A DNA stretch of 55,198 nt. It comes from Kiritimatiellia bacterium. GTDB taxonomy: Bacteria; Verrucomicrobiota; Kiritimatiellia; CAIQIC01; Lenti-01. This document shows positions 42,096 to 49,960 of this stretch, one piece after another. The stretch lies in contig JAFXQI010000034.1 in the NCBI GenBank assembly GCA_017527155.1, forward strand, positions 1-55,198, read 5' to 3'. Position 1 is the first letter of the stretch. Each line of letters starts with the position of its first letter. Made by a program: the position numbers and the translations under genes. The notes under the pieces were generated by a model, which did not search any database, was not told the origin of the DNA, and saw nothing but the letters and a program-made list of their open reading frames with translations.

Positions 42096-44048
42096 ATGAA
42101 ATCCAACGTCGTTGACCAACCCGCGAAAGCCGAAGGGGACCGCCTCAACATGAAGGCGTATGCCGCGGCCCTGACCGATTTCGTGAAAGAGGCCGAAGCC
42201 CCGCTGACGATTGCCCTGCAAGGTGAATGGGGGAGCGGCAAGACATCCCTGATGAACTCCCTCAAGGCCAGCCTGGTGGATGCGCCGGACGCCCCTTATC
42301 TCGGCATCTGGATCAACACCTGGCAGTACGCGCTGATGTCGAATCCCGAGGAGGCCATCCTCAACATCCTCATGGGCATCTCCGGGCAAGTCTCCGTCTT
42401 TGCCAAGACGTCTGCCGAAGACCGTAAGCGCTTCCTGGGCAAGCTCGCGACCTTCGCCGGAAGCGCCTGCTCCCAATTCTTCACCAAGCAGTTCGGGATC
42501 GATTTCAAGAAGAACATCGAGGAATGGAACGGCCCGGATGCCGAGACGGCCAAGTCCGGGGTGGAAAACCTCAAAAGCGAACTGGCCGCCGCCGTCAAGA
42601 AGGCACTGGAAAACGCGAAGGGCAAGCGCGGCTTCCTTTTCTTCATCGATGACCTCGACCGCATCGACCCGCCCGTGGCCGTGCAGATCCTCGAACTGCT
42701 GAAGAACGTTTTCGACCTGGAAAACTGCATCTTCATCCTCGCCATCGACTACGGCGTCGTGGTCAAGGGCCTCAAGCCCAAGTTCGGCGCCATGACGCCC
42801 GAGAACGAGCGCGAATTCCGCTCCTTCTTCGACAAGATCATCCAGCTGCCCTTCGCCATGCCCGTCAACAGCTACAAAATCGACGACTTCCTAATGGATT
42901 CCCTCACCGACATCGGATATCTCGACGACAAGGACAAGGATGACAAACTCCGCGAAGCCCTCACGTTCTACTCCCAGCATTCGGTTGGGAAAAATCCCCG
43001 CTCCCTCAAACGCCTCATCAACTACCTTTCCCTTATCCGCCTCCTTATCGAGCGCACCCCGACCCAAGAGGACGACGACGATTTCAAAACCTGGAAGGAC
43101 GTCCTCTTCGCCCTCGTGAGCCTCCAAGTCCAGTATCCGAAGGTCTATGAAGCACTCCTGGCTGACCCGGATTTCCCCGCGTGGAGCGAGGCATTTGAAC
43201 AGAAGTGGCGTCTCCCGGCTTTGAAGGAGGACGAAAAAGGCAAGCTGGAGAAGATGGAAGAATTCGACGAGCCGTGGGAGCAGATGCTCTTCCGTTTCTG
43301 CCGGCGCGACACCTTCCTCGAAGCCCGCGCAATCAACATCTCCCGGATTCTCAACCGCATCAAGGCCCGCATCGCCGACGCCAAGCAGCCGGTTGGCGAC
43401 ACCGTCGAATGGCTCTCGCGCCTCTCCGCCGTCACCAGCGTCAAGAGCGAGCCCGAACAAACGGCTGCCCCGGAGGAGTTCAACCGCTCGGAAACCCTCA
43501 AGGAGTTCCGTTGGCACACCCTTGGCTTGCGGCCGATTCCCGGCAAGAAAGGCTGGGAAACGCTTCTGTCCGACGGTTGCTACCTCTCCTCCTGGCAGGC
43601 ACGGGTGCAGACGAATCTCCTGTGCGAACTCTGGGCCGGAAAGAAGACCTACAACGACAAGGCCGATGACGGATTCCTGACCGAACCCCACTTCCACGTC
43701 TGCCATGACGGGAAGTCGTTCCAACTGAAAATCGGGGGCGAATTCTGGGGCAACTGGCCAAAGGAGAAGTATCGGGGAATCGACTTCTCGTCCGAGTCGA
43801 TCCAGGCCGATCTCGCGGCGGCGGTAAACGCCTTCTGCGCCGCCTGGGCGCCTCTGGGCATCACCCCGGCCGTTGACAAGAACATCGGCCACTGGAAAGA
43901 AGACATTTGGTACCACGCATCAATCCCCTTCAAGAATCTCGACGACCTCGTTTCGGACGATTTCTCCCGAAAACTCCGCACTTGCCTCTCCGCCGTGGCA
44001 GCCGCCTTCGCCTCGCTGTTGAAGTACCGAATCCCCGTGGATTCGTGA
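42096..44048 (+). CDS. KAP-family P-loop NTPase
   Basis: A 650-residue KAP NTPase, a class of STAND/AAA-like ATPases common in anti-phage systems and often membrane-associated. Walker A is GEWGSGKTS (43-51), INTWQYAL (73-80) is the KAP-specific strand, and Walker B is FLFFIDDLDRI (180-190). NPRSLKRLINYLSLIRLLIE is the C-terminal helical lid with sensor Arg. The last ~180 residues (LGLRPIPGKKGWETLL to the end) form an additional domain I do not recognise. AAGGAAACGCGC precedes ATG 42096. It is the first gene of a six-gene operon, with the next start 28 bases downstream. Folded element copy 2 lies immediately upstream. Confidence 0.88.
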   Translation: MKSNVVDQPAKAEGDRLNMKAYAAALTDFVKEAEAPLTIALQGEWGSGKTSLMNSLKASLVDAPDAPYLGIWINTWQYALMSNPEEAILNILMGISGQVSVFAKTSAEDRKRFLGKLATFAGSACSQFFTKQFGIDFKKNIEEWNGPDAETAKSGVENLKSELAAAVKKALENAKGKRGFLFFIDDLDRIDPPVAVQILELLKNVFDLENCIFILAIDYGVVVKGLKPKFGAMTPENEREFRSFFDKIIQLPFAMPVNSYKIDDFLMDSLTDIGYLDDKDKDDKLREALTFYSQHSVGKNPRSLKRLINYLSLIRLLIERTPTQEDDDDFKTWKDVLFALVSLQVQYPKVYEALLADPDFPAWSEAFEQKWRLPALKEDEKGKLEKMEEFDEPWEQMLFRFCRRDTFLEARAINISRILNRIKARIADAKQPVGDTVEWLSRLSAVTSVKSEPEQTAAPEEFNRSETLKEFRWHTLGLRPIPGKKGWETLLSDGCYLSSWQARVQTNLLCELWAGKKTYNDKADDGFLTEPHFHVCHDGKSFQLKIGGEFWGNWPKEKYRGIDFSSESIQADLAAAVNAFCAAWAPLGITPAVDKNIGHWKEDIWYHASIPFKNLDDLVSDDFSRKLRTCLSAVAAAFASLLKYRIPVDS

Positions 44049-44076
44049 CCATCAAGGAAAGAAAGGAAAACAACAA

Positions 44077-46551
44077 ATGTTCAAAACAATGCACAACACG
44101 ATATCGTTCACATTGAGCGACATTGCAGAATGGGCGCAAGGAAAGGGCTTGGTGGAACTTCCCGCATTCCAGCGCGGGCTGGTGTGGAACGCGGCCCAAA
44201 TCGAGGTGCTGTGGGATTCGCTGATGCGCAACATTCCCATCGGCACTTTCTCTCTCCTGCCGATGCGCGGGAACGAGCGCTATTCGAAGCAAAGGGCAAC
44301 AGATGGGGGCAAGGTGGACGGGGAGCGGTATTTCCTGCTGGATGGTCAACAAAGGGCCAACGCGATTTCCCTGGCGTTCCAAGCGTTCCCGGAAGTCGGG
44401 GATACGGAGTCCTCCATTCTCTGGGTTGACCTTTTGCCCGCGACCCAGCGGTCCAATCGGAAAACCTTTTTCTACGCAACGACGCCTGCTCGTCCGTGGG
44501 GTTACCGGATCGACGATGCAAACGGAGAAAACCGTTCGGGGAACGTCCCCGTGGCGCAATGGAGGGCGGCACTGGAGGAAATCGAGTGGCCCGAGGAAGC
44601 CGGCACAAAACCCTCTCCGGCACAACTCTGGCCGGTTTGTGCGCGGTTCCCGGTCCCCGTGGCGGCATTACGCAAGCACGGGAACCTCCGCGATGCGGTG
44701 TCGGATGGCGAGAAAAACGCCCCCTGGGCGAAGCATCTCTTGTGGATGGCTCAAACTGTTTCGATGGATGAACTGGACGTCACCGCCAAGGAGCTGGCTG
44801 AGCGGTTGGAGAGCGTGATCAAGAACACATGCGTCACGGCGACCGTCGCGCCAGACGGTCTGTCCACCGACCGAGGGGACGGCGAGAATTCGGAAATCGC
44901 CCTCTATTTCACCCGCCTCAACCGGGGCGGCACGACGCCTTCGCGGGAGGATCTGGACTATTCCATCCTGAAGAGCATCCTGCCGGAACTCCACCAGATC
45001 GACGAATGCGCGAAGGGGCGGATGCATCCGGCACGGCTCGCGAACCTCGCGATGCTTTCGTTCCTCTCCAACGGGGAAAAGGACGGCTGGAAACGCACAC
45101 TGTCGCAACACGACATCTTCGGCCTCAAGGACAAGGCGGACTTCGCCCGTTTCGTCGCGGAGGGACTCGCTCGGGACGTGGACACCGTCGATGCCTGGCT
45201 GCTGGGAACAGGCAATGGCATGGATTACGGCCTGCCGCCATATCTCAGAACACGACTGGCGCGTTCGCAACCGAACCTTTATCGCTTCCTCTTGATGCTG
45301 GCCGCACGGATGCGGGCGAAAGGCACAACCGGCAGAGAGGGATTTGCCAAGACACTGGTGGCTTTCTGCACGGCGCTGGCGTGGTTCGGCAAAGATGGCG
45401 GAATGGACTTTGCGCCGTTGGCGGGATGCCTTGGCGAACTCGCGTCCAATGCGGGGGACGTTGCCGCGGCACGCAAGATTCTGGGCGGATGGATGGCCGC
45501 ACAGATGGAAAACGGAGTGCTGCTCGTTCCCCCGCCGCCGTCCTATTTCGAAGGCATTGAAAGGGCAACGGAGAGCGGAGAGATGGATGCCATCAAGAAG
45601 GCATGGTCGGACCCTTCGCATGTGACGGGTGCAAACGCCATCTGGAACTGGTACGACAAAGCTGAGGCGGGGCGCGGACTTGTGCTCTACGCATGCCGTA
45701 AATACCTCTCCAAGACCTTCGGAAGTTACGACCCGGCGACCGCCGTCTGGAACGAAGATGCACGTCCTTGGGACTACGACCACATCGTTCCGCAGTCATG
45801 GCTGAAGGGAACCTATCACGGCGATTGGCATGAACTGGTCGCGGAATTGCTGAACTCCATCGGAAACATCGCCCCGATCCCCTTCGGCGCAAACCGTTCC
45901 AAGAACAACGTCCCACCCGGAGAAGTCGCACTCTACGCCGATGCGGGAAAGGCAAAGGATCTGTTTGTCGATTTCGGATTCGGCGGACGGACGCCTCGCT
46001 TCGTACACGAGTATGTACTCCCGGAGTGCGACAAGGAGGTCGCCTTCGACTTCGCCCGCGTGATCGCGCACCGCCTGGACGTACTTTACCGGGAGTGGTG
46101 GAACACGCTCGATATCGGTTCGTTGCTCGCGGAATGCGTTCCCGTGCGGCGGAAGAAGGACATCGAAGCGCTCGCCGAAGAATTGCGGCGGCGTTTCCCC
46201 TCTGTGGCCAAGGTCGTCCGGATTGTGTACAACGCAAAGGACGGAACCCAGAGGGATGTGGCGGCTCCGTGGGATTGGGCGCGGCCCTGGGTTTCTTGTG
46301 GCATCGCGGGGTGGTGGATTCCAAAAGGATCGGACAAGCGCATCCGCTGCTTCCTCGCTCGGACTTTCCAAGAGGGATGCTTCGAGATGGGACTTCGCCG
46401 TCACCCCAATGAAAGCACGCTTGATGGAACAGACGCGTGGTGGATTGAGCGTCAGTTCCACAACAACGGCGACTTCCTTGACTATGCCGCCGTGTTGCTC
46501 AGGACCACTGTATCGCCAGATGCAACGGGCGTTTTTGTGCCAGAGGTGTAA
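44077..46551 (+). CDS. DUF262 protein with C-terminal HNH nuclease domain (GmrSD-like)
   Basis: An 824-residue protein. The DUF262 N-terminus has LVELPAFQRGLVWNAAQIEVL and the NTP motif LLDGQQRANAI (about 88-98), then YFTRLNRGGTTPSREDLDYS, the 'N-x-G-T' segment. A nuclease-type HNH lies at about 564-600: WDYDHIVPQSWL, NSIGNIAPIPFGANRSKNN. A further ~180 residues with many Trp follow. It is larger than the GmrSD-like protein at 13953 and not closely similar to it, and its GC is normal for the window. AAGGAAAG precedes the ATG. Probably a DNA-cleaving effector controlled by the KAP ATPase (inference from operon position). Confidence 0.87.
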   Translation: MFKTMHNTISFTLSDIAEWAQGKGLVELPAFQRGLVWNAAQIEVLWDSLMRNIPIGTFSLLPMRGNERYSKQRATDGGKVDGERYFLLDGQQRANAISLAFQAFPEVGDTESSILWVDLLPATQRSNRKTFFYATTPARPWGYRIDDANGENRSGNVPVAQWRAALEEIEWPEEAGTKPSPAQLWPVCARFPVPVAALRKHGNLRDAVSDGEKNAPWAKHLLWMAQTVSMDELDVTAKELAERLESVIKNTCVTATVAPDGLSTDRGDGENSEIALYFTRLNRGGTTPSREDLDYSILKSILPELHQIDECAKGRMHPARLANLAMLSFLSNGEKDGWKRTLSQHDIFGLKDKADFARFVAEGLARDVDTVDAWLLGTGNGMDYGLPPYLRTRLARSQPNLYRFLLMLAARMRAKGTTGREGFAKTLVAFCTALAWFGKDGGMDFAPLAGCLGELASNAGDVAAARKILGGWMAAQMENGVLLVPPPPSYFEGIERATESGEMDAIKKAWSDPSHVTGANAIWNWYDKAEAGRGLVLYACRKYLSKTFGSYDPATAVWNEDARPWDYDHIVPQSWLKGTYHGDWHELVAELLNSIGNIAPIPFGANRSKNNVPPGEVALYADAGKAKDLFVDFGFGGRTPRFVHEYVLPECDKEVAFDFARVIAHRLDVLYREWWNTLDIGSLLAECVPVRRKKDIEALAEELRRRFPSVAKVVRIVYNAKDGTQRDVAAPWDWARPWVSCGIAGWWIPKGSDKRIRCFLARTFQEGCFEMGLRRHPNESTLDGTDAWWIERQFHNNGDFLDYAAVLLRTTVSPDATGVFVPEV

Positions 46552-46569
46552 TCCCGAAAGAAGCGAATC

Positions 46570-47088
46570 ATGGCGGGCAGGAGTAGAAAAGAAGAGCAAG
46601 AGCGGATCCTTCGGGAGAAACGGGCCGCAGCTGAAGTAGGACAGCTGGGCGGCATGGCCGTCGCGACAGTCATCATGGGCCTCGTTTACGGCCTTTTCTT
46701 CAGCAAAAGCAAGTTCGTCCGAATCTTGACCTTGAGTGTCCTGGTGGTGGGTATCTGGTGGTTTTTCGGCGATGCCATTTCCGCAAAGATACACCTTCCC
46801 CCGGAATGGGGCCATAAGGTCTCAGTTTTCCTTTCTGGCACACGAGACTTTTGCGCTAAAGCGAACAAGAACATCCATGCATCAACTGGCCCCCTCGCGG
46901 AGGACGGTAGGGAGGGCTCTGATGCGCTTGCCGTTGACGAAGCGGATACGGAAGACGTTGCTACCGGGAAGCGTCCACAGTCTTCCATCGCTCAGGCACC
47001 GGAAATCCAACCGCTGGATGAGTCTCTGTCCCCGTCACAGGAAAAAGAACAGTCAAGAGACGGGTGGTCCGCCCCATGCGTCTGGTGA
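46570..47088 (+). CDS. Small two-helix membrane protein of the KAP operon
   Basis: A 172-residue protein not recognised. A charged N-terminus (MAGRSRKEEQERILREKRAAAE) precedes two membrane helices (GGMAVATVIMGLVYGLFF and FVRILTLSVLVVGIWWFFG), then a long polar, probably disordered tail rich in Glu, Asp and Ser ending SAPCVW. It lies 18 bases after the DUF262 gene. With two other small membrane proteins in the operon it suggests a membrane-linked complex. Confidence 0.75.
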   Translation: MAGRSRKEEQERILREKRAAAEVGQLGGMAVATVIMGLVYGLFFSKSKFVRILTLSVLVVGIWWFFGDAISAKIHLPPEWGHKVSVFLSGTRDFCAKANKNIHASTGPLAEDGREGSDALAVDEADTEDVATGKRPQSSIAQAPEIQPLDESLSPSQEKEQSRDGWSAPCVW

Positions 47089-47115
47089 AAAACAACACAA
47101 CAGGAGAACAACAAA

Positions 47116-47547
47116 ATGGCAAAAGACAATGAATGGCAGGATGCCCTCAAGGCAATACGGGTACTCGTGGCCTTGGTGGGGTTTGTGTTCCTGCTTCTCA
47201 AATTCCTGCTTTTCAGCAAGAGCAACGCGGGTGCAATCCTGTCGTTCCTTGTGCTGGGGTTGGGGCTTTGGGCGGTGCGCGAAGTGGCACCCCCAGAAAT
47301 CCATGTCTGCGATGTATGCGGGCTAGAATACACGTATACGGACTTGGCTAGGCATCCTTTGCCCACATACTGCCCGGTGTCGCCATCACACAAACATCAT
47401 GGAAAGGCCCTTCCGTGCTTCGACTTCCGTCACGGTCTGAATCAGGTTCGCACTTGGATGAAGACAGACGCCGAAAGCTTGATGAAGGCATTCGAGGAAG
47501 AGGAGGAGGAAGGGAACGCCACTGGGGCCAACAGAAACGACGGCTGA
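47116..47547 (+). CDS. Small membrane protein with CxxC motif of the KAP operon
   Basis: A 143-residue protein. It has two close membrane helices (AIRVLVALVGFVFLLLKFLL and AGAILSFLVLGLGLWAV), then HVCDVCGLEYTYTDLARHPL and TYCPVSPSHKHHGKAL. The C-x2-C...C-P-x-x-P...GK pattern is a variant of the repeat found three times in the last gene of the operon. The C-terminus is acidic (EEEEEEGN). AGGAG ribosome binding site. No family recognised. Confidence 0.75.
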   Translation: MAKDNEWQDALKAIRVLVALVGFVFLLLKFLLFSKSNAGAILSFLVLGLGLWAVREVAPPEIHVCDVCGLEYTYTDLARHPLPTYCPVSPSHKHHGKALPCFDFRHGLNQVRTWMKTDAESLMKAFEEEEEEGNATGANRNDG

Positions 47548-47560
47548 AAGGAGAAACACC

Positions 47561-48112
47561 ATGTCCAACGAAATCAGAAAAATCGCATTGAATCCGCAAC
47601 GGGCCCGCTACATGGTCGCCCACTGGGACGATGATCCCATGTCAGATGATGACTCCATTCCCGTGCAATTTGATGTCTCCAACATCCGCATCAAAATCGG
47701 GGAGCTGGCCAAGGAGCGCCCGGATTTCCGTGAAGGGCTGGCCCAACTCCATCAAGCCGTCGCGACGAAGGAATTCTGGGAACAACTGGCGGAAAATATG
47801 GAAGGGACGCAGTTCAGCGCATGTGGCCTGTCCTTCAAGAAATTCACATACTTCAGCGCATTGAAACCCCTTTGGGCACTGGGGGAGGACGTGGCGGGGG
47901 AGGAGGAAAGAGGCGGTGACAAGGGAAGAGCGAAGAGAAAACGGAAAGGAGCGGGGTGCCTGGGATTCCTCTTCCGAGGGCTGCTTGTGGCCTGGCTTGT
48001 CTGGTATGCCTTCAAACTCTGGGGACCACGGCCTGGTGACCTCTCTGCCCCCGCAACCGAACAGCAAACGCTGGACAACAATCTGGAAACACAAACAGGA
48101 GACAAACCATGA
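47561..48112 (+). CDS. Single-helix membrane protein of the KAP operon
   Basis: A 183-residue protein. A soluble N-terminal ~120 residues (PVQFDVSNIRIKIGELAKER, FREGLAQLHQAVATKEFWEQL) is followed by a very basic stretch (KGRAKRKRKGAG) and one membrane helix (CLGFLFRGLLVAWLVWYAF) near the C-terminus, so the bulk should lie in the cytoplasm. GAAAGGAGA precedes the ATG. Its TGA overlaps the next ATG (ATGA). Not recognised. Confidence 0.75.
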   Translation: MSNEIRKIALNPQRARYMVAHWDDDPMSDDDSIPVQFDVSNIRIKIGELAKERPDFREGLAQLHQAVATKEFWEQLAENMEGTQFSACGLSFKKFTYFSALKPLWALGEDVAGEEERGGDKGRAKRKRKGAGCLGFLFRGLLVAWLVWYAFKLWGPRPGDLSAPATEQQTLDNNLETQTGDKP

Positions 48113-48486
48113 GCGAATACTGCAAATACTGTGGAACATCGGCGAGGGACGCCCGTTCGTTGCTGGCTGGCAACTGCCCCAAACACCCTGCCGGGGCCTA
48201 CAAGGGAAAACATGCCTTGTATGAAGGCGGCGAGCGCGCCGAATACATCTGCGTGTATTGCGGCACCCGAAACCGCTCCTTGAGTTCATTGTTGTCCGGC
48301 AGTTGCCCCAAGCATCCCGATGGCAGTTACAAAGGCAAGCACTCCGCCTACGACGGGCGTGAATCAGGCCCTTACGAGTGCAAGTACTGTGGACAATCCT
48401 ATCGGGAAATATCGAGCATGGTTTCCAGTTCTTGCCCGAAACATCCCGACGGCAACTACAAGGGCCGCCACAGCCCTGCGCGGTAG
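48109..48486 (+). CDS. Triple zinc-ribbon repeat protein
   Basis: A 125-residue protein consisting almost wholly of three ~43-residue repeats: CKYCGTSARDARSLLAGNCP, CVYCGTRNRSLSSLLSGSCP and CKYCGQSYREISSMVSSSCP, each continuing KHPxGxYKGKH. Every unit offers C-x2-C, a later C and one or two His (for example C5, C8, C23, H26), so three zinc sites are expected. This resembles the short 'CxxCG...CPxxPxGKH' ribbons seen singly in many gut bacterial proteins. Zinc ribbons of this kind bind nucleic acid or proteins; the role here is unknown. It is the last gene of the operon and overlaps the previous gene by four bases. Confidence 0.8.
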   Translation: MSEYCKYCGTSARDARSLLAGNCPKHPAGAYKGKHALYEGGERAEYICVYCGTRNRSLSSLLSGSCPKHPDGSYKGKHSAYDGRESGPYECKYCGQSYREISSMVSSSCPKHPDGNYKGRHSPAR

Positions 48487-48507
48487 CGGTAACACGCAGA
48501 TAACGTG

Positions 48508-48545
48508 GGGACACCGAAGAGGAAGTTTTCGGTGTCCCTTCTTGA
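48508..48545 (+). terminator. Rho-independent terminator of the KAP operon
   Basis: A perfect 11-bp stem GGGACACCGAA/TTCGGTGTCCC with a 9-base loop, followed by TTCTTG, 21 bases after the last stop codon. It defines the end of the six-gene unit. Confidence 0.9.
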
Positions 48546-49582
48546 TTCCGACACTTTTCTTCCCTCCCTCGTCACATTGGCAACCTTCCGCCGGGCGGGA
48601 TTGTCCGCCCGGCACCTTGCAAGAGTGGTCTCGGGTTGTCCAAGTTGTCTCCAAAACCATTGTCGGGAATTGTTGGAATTGTCTGACAATCCCTTTCCAT
48701 CCGCCCTCCTCCCGCCTTTCCATGTCCGCGAAGCGGTTTTCATGGTTTTCAATGTTGATTCTACCCCCCTGCCCGGTATCCGAGTCCGCGGAGCGGCATT
48801 CGGGACAGTCTTGTGGATTTCCACCTCCCGTTTCCCGGCCGCGATCTTGTCCGCTTTTGCCCTGTTTGTCTTTTTTCCCTCCCGCCCTCCATCCGCAAGA
48901 GCGCGGCAGGAGGCCGCACCTCCTTGTTTTGCCTGCGGCGCATCGGCCAAGAGGTGCATGCACGCGGCGACTTTTGCACAAAAGGACAAAAAGCGGAACC
49001 CGCCAAACGGAGCCGTTTGGAGATCGGTTCCGGCCCGGACAGCGCCAAGCCTTGCATTGTTTTTGGGGGGAATCGGGCAACCACGGCCCCTCCGGGCACA
49101 TGGAAATCCCATGCCACGAAAGGGAGTTGTCAGGCGAAAAACTCGCGATTCCCCATGTGCGTGGAGGGGTAGGGCGGGCAGTCCCTGCCCGCCGGGGCCC
49201 GGGATGCCGAAGGACGGCGTCGGAAATGGGCGGTCGCCCGTTTCCCTGGGTCCTGGCCGGATGGCAACCGCATCTCCAATGACACTCCAAGCGGTGCTTG
49301 CATGGGCAATGGCTTTGGGCACGGGAGGGCTCAAAGGAACAGGTTGTTGCGGGCTCCGTTCCCGGGGGAAGGGTAGGGGATGGTGGTTCCTTGCTGGTTC
49401 CCGGCAGGGGGTGGGGTGGGGGATGCCGCGACTGTTCCCGGAAGGCGAAACCACTTTTGGAAACAGGAAAATCCTTGAATATTCCACCTGTTTCCCCCCT
49501 GCCGACGGACCATGAACATGCGGGGGCTGACCAGACAGCAGGAGACGGGAAAAACGCTTTACCCGCCCCCCTCCCCCCGGCA
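48546..49582. repeat. Gene-free kilobase with the compound dispersed repeat
   Basis: No credible gene. 48588-48697 carries GGGCGGGATTGTCCGCCC and the TTGTCC block, and 48718-48835 carries CTTTCCATGTCCGCGAAGCG and a second TCCGCGGAGCGG, matching 19313-19500. A GCGCGGCAGGAGGCCGCACC hairpin is at 48902 and GTAGGGCGGGCAGTCCCTGC at 49170 (relatives at 26831). The rest is unremarkable. Confidence 0.75.
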
Positions 49583-49611
49583 TTGTCAAGGCCCCCTCCG
49601 CGGGGTACAGT
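49583..49611 (+). promoter_or_regulatory. Sigma-70 promoter of the 49687 gene/comEC unit
   Basis: -35 TTGTCA (49583-49588), 17-base spacer, -10 TACAGT (49606-49611). The predicted start is near 49618, giving a ~70-base leader before ATG 49687. Confidence 0.65.
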
Positions 49612-49686
49612 CGGGGAGTAACGATACGAGAGAAACACGGGTCCGCGGCGTTCGCGGGCCGAACAGCAGGAAGGAAGAGGTACGGC

Positions 49687-49923
49687 ATGGAGCAAGGGTC
49701 GCGGTCGCTGATGATCATATTGTGCGTGGCGCTGGTGCTGGGAGCGCTGGTGGTGGGGTTCCATCCGGCTTACCGGAACGCCCTGCTGTCCATCGCCGGC
49801 GGCCACCCCGAGGAATCCCCCATCTGGCAGGCCAACCGCGACTACTATCCCGACGTCTCGCTCCCGGCCGCCCCCGCCGCCGCCGGAGCGGAAGCCCCGG
49901 CCGCCCCCGCCGAGTCCCTCTGA
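49687..49923 (+). CDS. Small single-helix membrane protein
   Basis: A 78-residue protein with one N-terminal membrane helix (LMIILCVALVLGALVVGF) and an Ala/Pro-rich tail (PAAPAAAGAEAPAAPAESL), likely extracytoplasmic. GGAAGAGG precedes the ATG. It lies 37 bases before comEC, so it is probably in the same transcript. Family not recognised. Confidence 0.65.
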   Translation: MEQGSRSLMIILCVALVLGALVVGFHPAYRNALLSIAGGHPEESPIWQANRDYYPDVSLPAAPAAAGAEAPAAPAESL

Positions 49924-49960
49924 TTCCCGCCCGTTCCCCCCTGATACCCGGAGAGTCCCC

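Noticed and set aside
38683-42099. 1138-residue plus-strand open frame over the kinase/sigma region
   Set aside because: It runs antisense to the kinase and sigma genes and through the structured element; no domain recognisable.
42096-48486. Qat anti-phage system
   Set aside because: Only the KAP ATPase fits; no QueC-like or TatD-like gene is present.
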